Assembly (NCBI GenBank): GCA_029215795.1
Contig: JARDYH010000002.1
Coordinates: forward strand, 294,903,973 to 294,967,972
Direction: 5' to 3'
Length of the DNA stretch: 64,000 bases
Source of the DNA: Anniella stebbinsi
Taxonomy: Eukaryota; Chordata; Lepidosauria; Squamata; Anniellidae
In this document: positions 53,869-63,405 of the stretch, one piece after another
How positions within the stretch are numbered: the stretch's first letter is position 1
Layout of the letters: the number at the start of each line of letters is the position of its first letter
Notes under the pieces: model-generated
What the model was told of the DNA's origin: nothing
Database searches by the model: none
What the model saw: the letters and a program-made list of their open reading frames with translations, nothing else
Position numbers and translations under genes: made by a program

Positions 53869-54755
53869 ATTCAGATTTCTATGAATCCAACCAATGGATT
53901 CAATAGACTTGCAGAGTGGTGTTTTTTTTTTTTTACTTTTGGGAGGGATTTGTGCAAGTGCAAATTATTGCTAAAGCGCATGAGTGGAAGTGGAATGAAA
54001 TTCTCATTAAAGAAACTCAATGAGTGGACAATGGAACAAAAGACACATGAGAATTCATGAAGCACAGATGGAACAGATTTGATAAAATCTGTGCATCCCC
54101 AGTTCTGGGGCATTGTGGGAAATTAAAATGGCACCCCCTAGCCACACAACAACATTCAGAGTACTGCTGCTGCCTGCTGTTATTGCCAGGTAAGCCTGAC
54201 AGGGCTCACTGAGGAGGGGGCTCACCAGAGGGCACTCAAACCTTGAGCTAGATCTGGACTCAAGAGGGCAGTTCCCATTCACACCAATGGGGCTCCCATT
54301 AACACTAATGGGGATCCCATTCCCACCCAAACAGCAGTTGCGGGAGGGGATTTTAATCAGGCTACAGTGTGGAAGGGTTGATTTGCCTATCCCCCACATG
54401 GTGGTTCCGTGGCTGGTATTTAATACCTTTAAAAATACATGAAAGGTCAAGCTCACGTATGAGGAACCCTCAGAGCAGCACAATCATGTCACATTTCCAG
54501 AGTTAATGACAGTGAGAATTCATCATGGTAGAGGTCTATATCTTAATGCGGCCCAAGTGCCAATCCTTGATCATGGAAGTAATCAAGAAGAGAGTGTCAC
54601 TAAACTTGTACAGAGTGCATTCCCTCTCATCACTGAGGGGACATAGAAAGCCCCAACACTTCTAGGATTGGGTATGGAAGGATTTAAGGCACAGAGCTGG
54701 GGACTGCTTTTTCTGTGAAGTTTGAATCCTGGCACATTTCACTTTAGAAATACAA
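53869..54755. other. Unique stretch without a recognised gene
   Basis: A T run at 53921-53935 and two adjacent near-repeats of CAATGGGGCTCCCATTAACAC at 54283-54320 are notable. The 142-codon minus-strand frame (54483-54055) has no recognised domain. Confidence 0.35.
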
Positions 54756-54881
54756 ACCTGCCAATTGCCACAGAAGGCCTTCTCTCTTGTAGCCATCCTG
54801 AGGGCTTCAGAATGAGGAGGCACTTGGAGATGGGCCTCTGTAGATGTCCTTGGGGAATGAGTAGTTATTTAGGCTGACCAT

Positions 54882-56792
54882 ATGAAAAGGAGGACAGGGC
54901 GGAAAACTCGACTTATATCCGACAAGACACGACATAGAGAACATCTTCGTTCCTATGGGGTGGCAATACGTGCAGCAAAGAAAGCTTACTTCTCTGCACG
55001 CATTGCGTCTGCGAATTCGCGTCCAGCAGAACTGTTCAGGGTGGTGAGGGGTCTAACTCGGGCACCCTCCCCCCTGAAACCAATGTTAGAGCCTTCGGTA
55101 GTTCGCTGTGATGCCTTTAACAATCATTTCACAGATAAAATCTCTCGGATAAGAGCCGACTTAGATGCTGTCGTTATAGCAGAGGCTGATAATGGAGTGT
55201 CCAGCGACTCCGCGAGTAGAATTACACTGGATCAGTTTCAGTTGGTGAGTACCGAGGACGTGGACAAGCTGCTTGGTCGAGTGAGGAGGACGACTTGCCC
55301 TCTCGATCCCGGTCCTTCTTGGCTGGTCGCCCAGGGAGGAGATGCAGTTAGATCACAACTACAATATATTATTAATGCATCTCTCAGGGAGGGGAGTTTT
55401 CCATCATGTTTAAAAGAAGCGGTAGTACGGCCGCTTCTAAAAAAGCCCTCCCTGGATCCCCTGGACTTTAATAACTATAGGCCAGTATCAAATCTTCCAT
55501 TTTTGGGCAAGGTGATCGAGAGGGCGGTTGCCTTCCAACTGCAAGCAGTTTTGGATGATACAGATTTTCTAGACCCATTTCAAACTGGCTTCAGAGCAGG
55601 ATACGGAGTTGAGACTGCTATGGTCGCCTTAGTGGATGATCTACGCCTGAGTATTGACAGGGGGAGTGTGTCCCTGTTGGTACTCCTGGACCTCTCAGCG
55701 GCTTTCGATACCATCGACCATGGTATCCTTCTGGATCGCCTGAGGGAATTGGGACTCGGGGGCACTGTGCTTCAGTGGTTCCGGTCCTACCTCTCGGGCA
55801 AGTTCCAGATGGTGATGCTTGGGGATAGCTGCTCTTCAAAAAAAGAGTTGCTATGTGGTGTACCACAAGGTGCCATCCTTTCCCCAATGCTGTTTAACAT
55901 TTACATGAAACCGCTGGGAGAGATCATCCGGAGGCATGGGGCGGGGTGCTATCAGTATGCTGATGACACCCAAATATATTTCTCTATGCCTTCGACAACA
56001 GCATCAGCTAAGGATAGTGTGTCTCCTCTGAATGAATGCTTGGAGGCGGTAATGGGCTGGATGAGGAAAAACAAACTGAAGCTGAATCCAGACAAGACGG
56101 AGGTGCTTACTGTCAAGGGCCACAACCTGGGGTTGGAGGTATTGGAGTTACCAGTTCTGGATGGGGTTACACTCCCCCTGAAAGACTGTGTTCGCAGCTT
56201 GGGGGTGCTCCTGGATCCGTCGCTCCAAATGACAGCTCAGATAGATGCGACTGCCAGGAGTGCCTACTATCAGCTTCGGCTGATACGCCAGCTGCGCCCC
56301 TTCCTAGAGTTGGAAGACCTAAAATCAGTAGTGCACGCACTGGTAACTTCGAGGCTCGACTTCTGCAATGCGCTGTACATAGGGCTACCTCTGTGCCTAG
56401 TCCGGAAACTTCAATTAGTTCAAAATATGGCAGCCAGGTTGGTCACCGGTACATCTAGGGGTGACCACATTACACCAGTTTTAAAATCTCTTCACTGGCT
56501 GCCAATCAGTTTCCGGGCGAAGTACAAAGTGTTGGTTATTACCTTTAAAGCCCTACATGGTTTGGGTCCAGGATACCTACGGGATCGCCTTCTCCCATAC
56601 AATCCGCCCCGCACGCTCAGGTCCTCTGGGAAGAATTTATTACAGTCAACAAGAACTAGACTGACAACCGTTACCCAGAGGACCTTCTCTTCTGCCGCTC
56701 CCAGATTATGGAATGACCTGCCGGGAGAGATTCGCCAACTCACTAGTCTTCCGGAATTTAAAAGATCTATAAAGACTTATCTCTTCCGGTAG
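54882..56792 (+). CDS. L2/CR1-type LINE ORF2, RT and C-terminal domain, 636 codons open
   Basis: After a pre-RT segment (KTRHREHLRSYGVAIRAAKK, AELFRVVRGLT) come the RT blocks NYRPVSNLPFLGKVIERA (about residue 205), DPFQTGFRAGYGVE, LLDLSAAFDTIDHG, GVPQGAILSPMLFNIYMKPL, catalytic QYADDTQIYF (about residue 360) and LKLNPDKTEVL. The C-terminal domain has VRKLQLVQNMAARLVTG and FSSAAPRLWNDLP and ends at 56792. There is no stop in 1.9 kb. The N-terminal endonuclease is missing through 5' truncation. The first residues (MKRRTG) are encoded by the host MITE, so the ATG at 54882 is not the LINE's own. Clade placement (L2 rather than CR1) is from overall block similarity. Confidence 0.9.
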   Translation: MKRRTGRKTRLISDKTRHREHLRSYGVAIRAAKKAYFSARIASANSRPAELFRVVRGLTRAPSPLKPMLEPSVVRCDAFNNHFTDKISRIRADLDAVVIAEADNGVSSDSASRITLDQFQLVSTEDVDKLLGRVRRTTCPLDPGPSWLVAQGGDAVRSQLQYIINASLREGSFPSCLKEAVVRPLLKKPSLDPLDFNNYRPVSNLPFLGKVIERAVAFQLQAVLDDTDFLDPFQTGFRAGYGVETAMVALVDDLRLSIDRGSVSLLVLLDLSAAFDTIDHGILLDRLRELGLGGTVLQWFRSYLSGKFQMVMLGDSCSSKKELLCGVPQGAILSPMLFNIYMKPLGEIIRRHGAGCYQYADDTQIYFSMPSTTASAKDSVSPLNECLEAVMGWMRKNKLKLNPDKTEVLTVKGHNLGLEVLELPVLDGVTLPLKDCVRSLGVLLDPSLQMTAQIDATARSAYYQLRLIRQLRPFLELEDLKSVVHALVTSRLDFCNALYIGLPLCLVRKLQLVQNMAARLVTGTSRGDHITPVLKSLHWLPISFRAKYKVLVITFKALHGLGPGYLRDRLLPYNPPRTLRSSGKNLLQSTRTRLTTVTQRTFSSAAPRLWNDLPGEIRQLTSLPEFKRSIKTYLFR

Positions 56793-56961
56793 GCCTACCC
56801 AGATGAATTTTAAAGTGTTTTATTGGTGTTTTAATGATGTACTGGTTTTATCTGCTTTTAATCAGTTTTTGTATTTTGTGTTTGGTGTTGTTCCCCACCT
56901 CGATCCGTTGGGAGAGGCGGGTGATAAATAAATATATTATTATTATTATTATTATTATTAT
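54901..56961 (+). mobile_element. Young 5'-truncated L2/CR1-type LINE with (ATT)n tail
   Basis: The body runs from within the region between endonuclease and RT to the 3' UTR (GTTCCCCACCTCGATCCG, GGAGAGGCGGGTGATAAAT) and an ATT tail (56938-56962). It lies inside MITE copy E with no target duplication and a small target deletion. The reading frame is intact, so it is one of the youngest elements in the window. Confidence 0.9.
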
Positions 56962-56962
56962 T
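56938..56962 (+). repeat. (ATT)n LINE tail
   Basis: About eight ATT units end the young L2. Confidence 0.9.
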
Positions 56963-57263
56963 TAACAGTTGTAGAGAACAGGGAATTTCAGCCAGTGTCA
57001 TTTGTATGCAATTAGTTCCTGGTGAAAGTCCCTCTTCATCACAACAGTTAAAGTTGCAGGGGCCCTGCCTTCTTTTGTATATGGTCACTCTAGTATAGTG
57101 CCTGCAACTTTAAGTGTTATGATGAAGAGGAATTTCACCAGGGACTAATTGCACACAAATGACACTGGCTGAAATTCCCTGTTCTCTACAACTGTTAAAG
57201 TTACATGAGCCCTGTCCTCCTTTTCATATGGTCAGCCTATAGTTATTGTATCAGATATTGATA

Positions 57264-57851
57264 GGGTGACCAGATTTGGAAACCAAAATCCCGGTCCCCC
57301 CCGCCACCCCCCTCACCCGCGTGGGTGTCCGGGCTTCTCGGGGCTCGTCACCATCGCGACGAGCCCCAAGGAGGCTGGAGGCCGCGTGGAAGAGACAGGA
57401 GAGGGCCAGATCCGGAAGTGATGTCATCGGCCCTCTCCCGCCTCTTCTGCGCGGCCTCTGGCATCACGAGCCTGGCAGCAGCGGCGAAGGACCTGGCGGT
57501 GGTGGAGGATCCGGCGGCGGAGGACCCAGCGGCGGTAGCGGCGGAGGAGCCCGGGAAGCGGTCGCCCCAGCAGGTAAGTGCCCCCCCTCGCACCTCGCGC
57601 TCCGGAGGGAAGTGGACGCCCCTGCAGGTAAGGAGCGCGAGGCGCAAGGGGGGGCACTTACCTGCTGGGGCGGCTGCTTCCCGGGCTCCTCCGCCGCCAC
57701 CGCCGCCGGGTCCACCGCCGCTCATCGCCGCTCGCTGCCACCGCCGCGTGACCCCCCGCCCCCCCGGGTTTCCCCCACCGCCCCCCGGTTGGCCCGGATC
57801 GGCCTAGGTTTCCCGGTTAGGACCGGGAAACCCCAGGCCATCTGGACACCC
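57264..57851. mobile_element. GC-rich TA-flanked MITE with central palindrome
   Basis: The ends are GGGTGACCAGAT and ATCTGGACACCC (one base different as inverted repeats). TA duplications lie at 57262-57263 and 57852-57853. The core 57480-57725 is a large palindrome centred near 57615, with GGAGGAGCCCGGGAAGC and its complement. CAG/GTAAG donors lie at 57573 and 57627 on the + strand and at 57662 on the minus strand. CCGGAAGTGATGTCATC (57412-57428) resembles an ETS site joined to a CRE-like site. The long frames on both strands are products of the GC-rich composition. Confidence 0.75.
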
Positions 57852-58740
57852 TAAGATATTGAGGTCCCAAGCCATGAAAAGCTTTATAGGTCAGAACCAG
57901 GACTTTGAATTGGGCTCAGAAACTGGGTGTCAGTGCAAGTGACACAGAACTGATGTAATATGTCCTGGTTAAAACTCTCACAGCCATATTTTGCTCTATC
58001 TGTTGTTTCTGAGCAGTCTTCAAAGGAAACCCCACATACAACTCATTGAAGTAGTCCGAATGGAAGGTGATCAGCATATGAATCACTGCAATCAAGTTAT
58101 CCAGATAGGGTTGGAGCTGCTAAACTGCGAAACTGCTAAAGGGCACTTTGCACCACAGAGGTCGCCTGAGCCTGAGGTAATGATCATGATAGATCCAAAA
58201 GTACCTCCTGGACCTTCAGGAGTGGTGCAACTCACTACAAAATAGGTTGAACAACAGTGCCTCTGCCTTGTCTGGACTGAGCTTCAGTTTGCTCATCCTT
58301 ATTACTTAACTGTGGCCTGGCACTTTTCTAAGAATTCCACAGCCTCACCTGTCTCTGAGGAGAAGCAGAAATAAAGTTCTACGTGACCAGCATACTAATA
58401 ATGCACACCAAACCCTGAATGGTCTTACTCAGTGTTTGGGAGATAAGGATGTGACCCTGAGGGTCCCAAAGCAAAGATGCCCAGAGATCATGCAGAAATT
58501 CCCTATCATCCCCTTCTGAAAATGCCCTTTCAAGTATGAGTGGAACTACTGCAAGACAGTCCAACTTAAATTCAACTCAAACAGCTGCTTGAAGGATACC
58601 ATGATTGATAGTGTCAAAAGCCACTGAGAGGTCAAAGAGAACCAACAGGGTCCCACTCCCCATCTCTTTCTCAACAGAAGTCACATAGGGCAGCCAAGGC
58701 TTTTTTAGTGCCAATTTGATGCCTAAACACTTATTGAAAT

Positions 58741-59885
58741 GGACACAGAAAATTAGTCATATCTAAGAGAGCCTGGTTTACATCACATGCTTGAGCACCT
58801 TGCCCAAGAAGGGGACATTTGCCACTGGCTTATTAAGGGAGGCACAGCAGTGCCTCCCTTGTTAAGGGTGGTCAGTAAAAAACACGTTCCACCATGTTAA
58901 AGTGATAATTGGGGAGGGGTCATTCTAACAGCCATAAAATCGAAAATGTTTCACCAATCTCTCTGAAATTTACAGGTGCCAGAAAGAAATGTTTGTTTTA
59001 CATTACCTGTAAATTTCAAGAAGATTGGTGAAAGACTGAGGGAAGAAGAGCAGTTTAAAGTAAAAAGATTAAAGAATCCCCTGAATCCAAAACTGAAAAT
59101 TGAACTCAGGGCTTGCGACCATTTTTGCGCTGCTGTCCTTACCTTCAGGGAGCCTTTTTCATTAATCCAATGGCATGGTCTACTTCCTCCCGGTTCTAGT
59201 GTAGGTGGAACTGCTTTTCTTTTTTAAAAATTCGCTTAAGTGGATTTTATTAAATTAAAGCTGTGCCTCTTTAAGAAATCTGGCGGCCATTTTGATTATG
59301 GCACACGCTCAGTAGAGTCTCCCCCCTCCCTCCTGTGTCAGCTACAATGGCTGCTTCCTCTAGCAAAGACAGTGCTGTAGTCTCGTCTCAGAAGTAAGTT
59401 CCATTGACTGAATGCAATGGTCTTACTCCCGGGTAAGTGTGTAGAAGATTGTAGCCTTTATTTAAAAAAAACAGTCTGGAACCTTAGAAGGCGGAGAGGG
59501 AGAGATGTGAGTGAGAATTCCCTCTCCTTTACAGCACTATAACTCTACAATTAACAACTTGCTTGCATGCTTTGCATGTGTGTATGTTCATTTGATTATG
59601 GCTGCTGATCATTAATTTTCATATCAATTCAATCCAAGGCATGTCTACTCAGAAGTTAGTTCCACTGAGTGCAATGAGTCTCATTCCCATTCCACTAGCT
59701 TGAAGGGGTGTATGGATTTGGCTGTACTTCTCTTTGAGAGCTCTGTGTATTTAGGGACCAAGGCTTTTTGTAAGAGAAGAGGTTAAGCTCCCCCCTCTTT
59801 TTCTTTTCTTTTTTAAAAATTCCATGTATTTGCTTTTTAAAGATTTTTTATTCCTTCATTGTTATTATAATTAATAATAATAATA
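58741..59885. other. Mostly unique stretch
   Basis: Fragments of the AGTAAGTCCCATTGA-type repeat lie near 59385-59455 and 59635-59700. A short inverted repeat AATTTACAGGT/ACCTGTAAATTT lies at about 58968-59018. The 83-codon frame 58976-59227 is not recognised. Confidence 0.4.
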
Positions 59886-59887
59886 AT

Positions 59888-60020
59888 AATTAGTAGAAGT
59901 AGTAATACGTTTATTAATGTTACATTTATATCTTGCCCTTTTTTCCTCTTGCAAGGAACCTAAGGTGGCTTACACAATCCTCCTCCATTTTATCAGCACA
60001 ACAACCCTGTAGGGTGGAAG
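59888..60020 (-). repeat. tRNA-SINE 3' fragment
   Basis: The reverse of the SINE 3' half at 53.7 kb: ATATCTTGCCCTTTTTTCCT, GGAACCTAAGGTGGCTTACA and CACAACAACCCTGTAGGGTG. Further scraps lie near 60385-60420 and 60525-60560. Confidence 0.65.
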
Positions 60021-61018
60021 AGTCGGTGACATTCTGAATTCTCTTAGCTTTTCTAATATTTTTTGATCAGGTTGAACAAAACTATTGTGTATTGTTATCT
60101 CCAGTACCAACATCTTTGACAGGCTTAATATAGGATTCATTGACCACAGGCTATTTTTAGAGCAAAAAAATAAAAATAAAAATCCAAACTTGGATAGATT
60201 AAAATTAAATTGAGCAATATTTCTAAACACCCACATGGCTATTCTTGGTACTGGGTCAGATGTAGTGATATAAGAGGATGTTCAGACTCCATTTAGTTGA
60301 TCAGTTGCAAAGAAGCTTCTCTAGTAAGGAGGAAGGGGAATGCCCTAGACTGATCATTCTTTCAAGTGCCATATCTCCCCCCACAAAAACCCATGAGGTA
60401 GGTTAGGCTAAGAGTCTATGACTGACTCAAAACCATCTAGTGAGTTTCTTCTGCTGCTCACTTTCACAGAAATGTAAAACAAATGTTTGGTAATGTTTGG
60501 GAGATGACATGTGCTACTTTTACCCTCACAACAACCCTGTAAAATAGATTAGGCTGGAAATTTAGGCCTGGCCCACTATCTATGTCTGTGTGCCTGCCTC
60601 TTTCATATATACACACAGAAAGGCATCCTTAGGTTTGTTCTTTACTTACTACTTACCATAAACTATGTATGAATAGAGCTGTCACAAATGATGCAATACA
60701 CTCACTTTTTGCACTTCCTAATACATTTGTTTCCCAACTAACTTACTGCTAATACAGTCATGAATCTAAAACTAAAATATGTTATTTTTACTATAGTAAG
60801 ATTAAAGAATCCACATACATCAAGTGCAAATCAGAGAACCTACTATTTTTCATATTAGTCTTCAAGAATTAGGATTCTTTTCCTAATTACGCCTTACACA
60901 GAGGTTGCCTTTTTCACAGCGGCCGGATCAACATTTTCATCAAGCTGTCCACCTCCCCTGCTCCAAACTCTTTCTTGGTCAGTCACAGCTAATTAGCTCA
61001 GATCCTGTTAGTGTATAT
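60021..61018. other. Unique stretch without a recognised gene
   Basis: Apart from the SINE scraps noted above, no exon or repeat family is recognised. Confidence 0.35.
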
Positions 61019-61216
61019 GTGAAATTGTGAGCCCCCAATGTGCATCACTTTACACTTGCTTACATTGAAAAGCATTTGCCCTTTTCATGGCCATTCTCTC
61101 AGCATGCAGAGATCTTTATGGAGCTCCTCACAATCCTCCATTGTTTTAGCAAGACTAAATAATTTGGTATCATCACCAAACGTGGCTACGTCACTGCTCA
61201 CTTCCACCCTCATTCT
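61019..61216 (-). pseudogene. CR1 LINE ORF2 fragment, minus strand
   Basis: The complement reads as the segment after the CR1 RT active site: GATGATACCAAATTATTTAG (DDTKLF), GAGGAGCTCCATAAAGATCT and TGTAAGCAAGTGTAAAGTGA (V-KCKVMH). It overlaps in content with the + strand copy just downstream. Confidence 0.7.
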
Positions 61217-61267
61217 AATATTATGAGAAAGGGAGAAACTGCCTCCCTATCCACTTTCTTCACAACA

Positions 61268-61730
61268 TGCAAATAGGAGTGAGCAGTGAGATGGCCAAAT
61301 TTGCTGCTGACCTCAAAATATTTAGGGTTTTTAAAATGAAGTGAGATTACCAAGAGCTCCAAAAGAATCTCTCCATAGTGTGAAAATGGGCATCAAAATG
61401 GCAACAACAGTTCTACGTAAGCATTTGTAAAGTGATGCACACTGGAGCAAAGCATCCCAACATCACATATACACTGATGGGATCTGAGCCTGCAGTGACT
61501 AAACAAGAAAAAAAAACCTTGGGAATGTGGTTGACAGCTCAGTGAAAACATCAACCCAGTGTGTGGCAGCTGTAAAGACAGCAAACCATGTTAGGCATTA
61601 TAAGACAAGTAATTGAGAATAAAACTGCCAGTCTCATACTGCCTTTATACAAATCTATGGTGTGACCACACTTAGAATACTGTGTACAGTTCTGGTTAAC
61701 TACAGAATTTAGTATCACAAGATGTTGTGC
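61268..61730 (+). pseudogene. CR1 LINE ORF2 fragment, plus strand
   Basis: GAGTGAGCAGTGAGATGGCC, GAGCTCCAAAAGAATCTCTC, GCATTTGTAAAGTGATGCAC, TACACTGATGGGATCTGAGC, TTGGGAATGTGGTTGACAGC, TTATACAAATCTATGGTGTG and AGAATACTGTGTACAGTTCT follow the CR1 RT C-terminal order through the LEYCVQFW-like block. Frames are broken. A fragment of the TA MITE (CTTGTCCTCCTTTCCATGTG) lies at about 61750-61779. Confidence 0.75.
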
Positions 61731-61779
61731 TGGCCACCATTTTGGATGGCTTGTCCTCCTTTCCATGTGGTCACCCTAT

Positions 61780-62990
61780 AACATGACACTATTCCCCTTT
61801 CTGAAGAGGTCTGGACCTCAGACTACTAAAGACAAAGTGGCAGACCATAATAACTGTGTTCATATGCCCATTGCTTTATGAGGCTTCTGCAGGCTACCAA
61901 ACAGAGAACTATCAGGCCATAATGTTGCTTAAATGGGTCTGCCAGAAACCTGACCTCACCGTTCCTGTTAGGTCCATGTCCTACAGGAAATGCTCTCAGC
62001 TGAACTTGATGGAATCCCATCCTTCATCCCTTGGTTTAATTTACTGACCTCCCCTGGCTGGGCCTTGCAGGGAACAATAGGGTAGACAGAGCAGGCATAC
62101 ATAGCACGCGCAGAGTGCTGAGAGTGGCAAATCTAAAAGCAAATACGTTGCTTTTAAAGAACCAAGGAAATTCAATGGGTCTTTTAAGTAAATATCTATG
62201 GATGGAAATGCAGCCCATGCAGGCTTGAAACTTGACCACAAACATGATCACAATCTGCTACTTTAAGATGCAAACAGGAAGAAAAAGCATGTAGCATAAA
62301 ATGAGCTAAAATAATTAATATAGTAAACTGTAACTTATTCGAATTTAGGATTTTTTCCTGTATCATCTTGTGTGCTTCCAAAATAAATTGGGGAGTTTTT
62401 AGTCCAGTAGAATTTTTTTTCAGGTTCTCTCCAAATACAGACACAAAACATGAAATGCTTCTTTTCATGAGTCAGTCATAGAAAGCTTTTATTTCTGGAC
62501 ATTGGCTATTGAAAAATTCAAATGAGACCCCTCAGATATCAAGTGAGAGAGCATAACTTCTGGGGTTCATTTATTATTTTGAAAAGTGGGTGCAACACAT
62601 ATCACTAGCTTTGATTTTATATTGGATGTCAAAATGGTGTAACATCCTAGCTGATGCTGGCTGCTTGTCAACTGTATAATATCCAGTCATCCATTACACA
62701 AAGCCATGAAATTCATTAAACAAAAAACCTACGGTTTACAAAAACAACGTTAAGGCTCCACAGTTTCCAACCAAGCACCAAAAAGCAGGGAAATTGGGAG
62801 TTAAGGCTCCCAAGCCTTAACGCCACATCCTCCCTAAGGAGGCAGAAAGTGCAAGTGAAATTCTCATTCTCCCAAAGCAGATAAACCATGAGGACAGGAT
62901 GGAGAATATGATATGCAGAGGTGACTGTGGGGTTGTGGAAAACTGATCATGAACAACTTAGGGCCACCTACTTCTCTTTTTTTGTTTAGA
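61780..62990. other. Mostly unique stretch
   Basis: No gene is recognised. A copy of the AGTAAGTCCCATTGA-type repeat, in degraded form (TTCAATGGGTCTTTTAAGTA), lies near 62170. Confidence 0.35.
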
Positions 62991-62991
62991 G

Positions 62992-63110
62992 CAGCCCTTC
63001 CCCAACCTGGTTCCCTCCAAAAGTGTTGGACTACAACTCCCATCATTGCAGGTCAGTATGTCCCATGGTCAGGAATGCTGGGACTTGTCATCTCAAAAAT
63101 CTAGATATGC
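62992..63110. repeat. Palindromic MITE copy
   Basis: AGCAGCCCTTCCCCAACCTG opens the copy, followed by GGACTACAACTCCCATCATT and an inverted right half (GGAATGCTGGGACTTGTCAT). Confidence 0.75.
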
Positions 63111-63179
63111 AATTTGATATGCAGAGGTGACTGTGGGGTTGTGGGAAATGATGATGAACAACTTAGGACCAGCTACGTC

Positions 63180-63405
63180 TCATTTCTTAGAGCATCTCCT
63201 TATGTTGAGAGTTGCAACCCAACACATCTGACAGGCACCAGGTTGGCAAATGTTGTTCAAGAAGAAGGGAAGGCAGAATGTAGATCTCCAGATGTTTTAG
63301 AATTCAACTTGTAAAAGCACCTATCAGCATGGGCAGTTGTCAGGAATGCCGCGAGTTGATGTCCAAAACATCAGGATAGATCTATTTTCTGCCCACATCT
63401 GTACT
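63180..63405. repeat. Two adjacent palindromic MITE fragments
   Basis: GAGTTGCAACCCAACACATC with CACCAGGTTGGCAAATGTTG (63208-63255), then GCAGAATGTAGATCTCCAGA ... GGAATGCCGCGAGTTGATGT (63271-63362). The sequence GATATGCAGAGGTGACTGTG is also shared between about 62910 and 63117. Confidence 0.55.

Larger units (their letters stand above)
54872..57237. mobile_element. Palindromic TA-flanked MITE, copy E, split by an L2 LINE
   Basis: The left 29 bp are 54872-54900 (GGCTGACCATATGAAAAGGA...) and the rest is 56962-57237, ending CATATGGTCAGCC. TA flanks are at 54870-54871 and 57238-57239. About 11 bp of the MITE (TCATGTAACTT in other copies) are absent at the L2 junction. Confidence 0.8.
54760..58740 (-). 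pseudogene. Old L2/CR1-type LINE relic carrying nested insertions
   Basis: Reading minus from 58740, the RT palm region is recognisable near 58690-58590 (complement of GATAGTGTCAAAAGCCACTG and GAGGTCAAAGAGAACCAACA, the coding sequence for LLDLSAAFDT-like residues). The template continues down to 57854 (AAAGCTTTATAGGTCAGAAC, the ALHGLG region). After two inserted MITEs it resumes at 54860-54760 (GAAGGCCTTCTCTCTTGTAG). Insertions are 57264-57851 and 54872-57237, the latter itself holding a young L2. No frame is intact. Confidence 0.65.

Noticed and set aside
54055..54483. 142-codon minus-strand frame
   Set aside because: No recognisable domain or splice sites; partly made from a short local repeat.
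57276..57854. 192-codon plus-strand frame
   Set aside because: It covers the GC-rich MITE end to end and is low-complexity; no domain.
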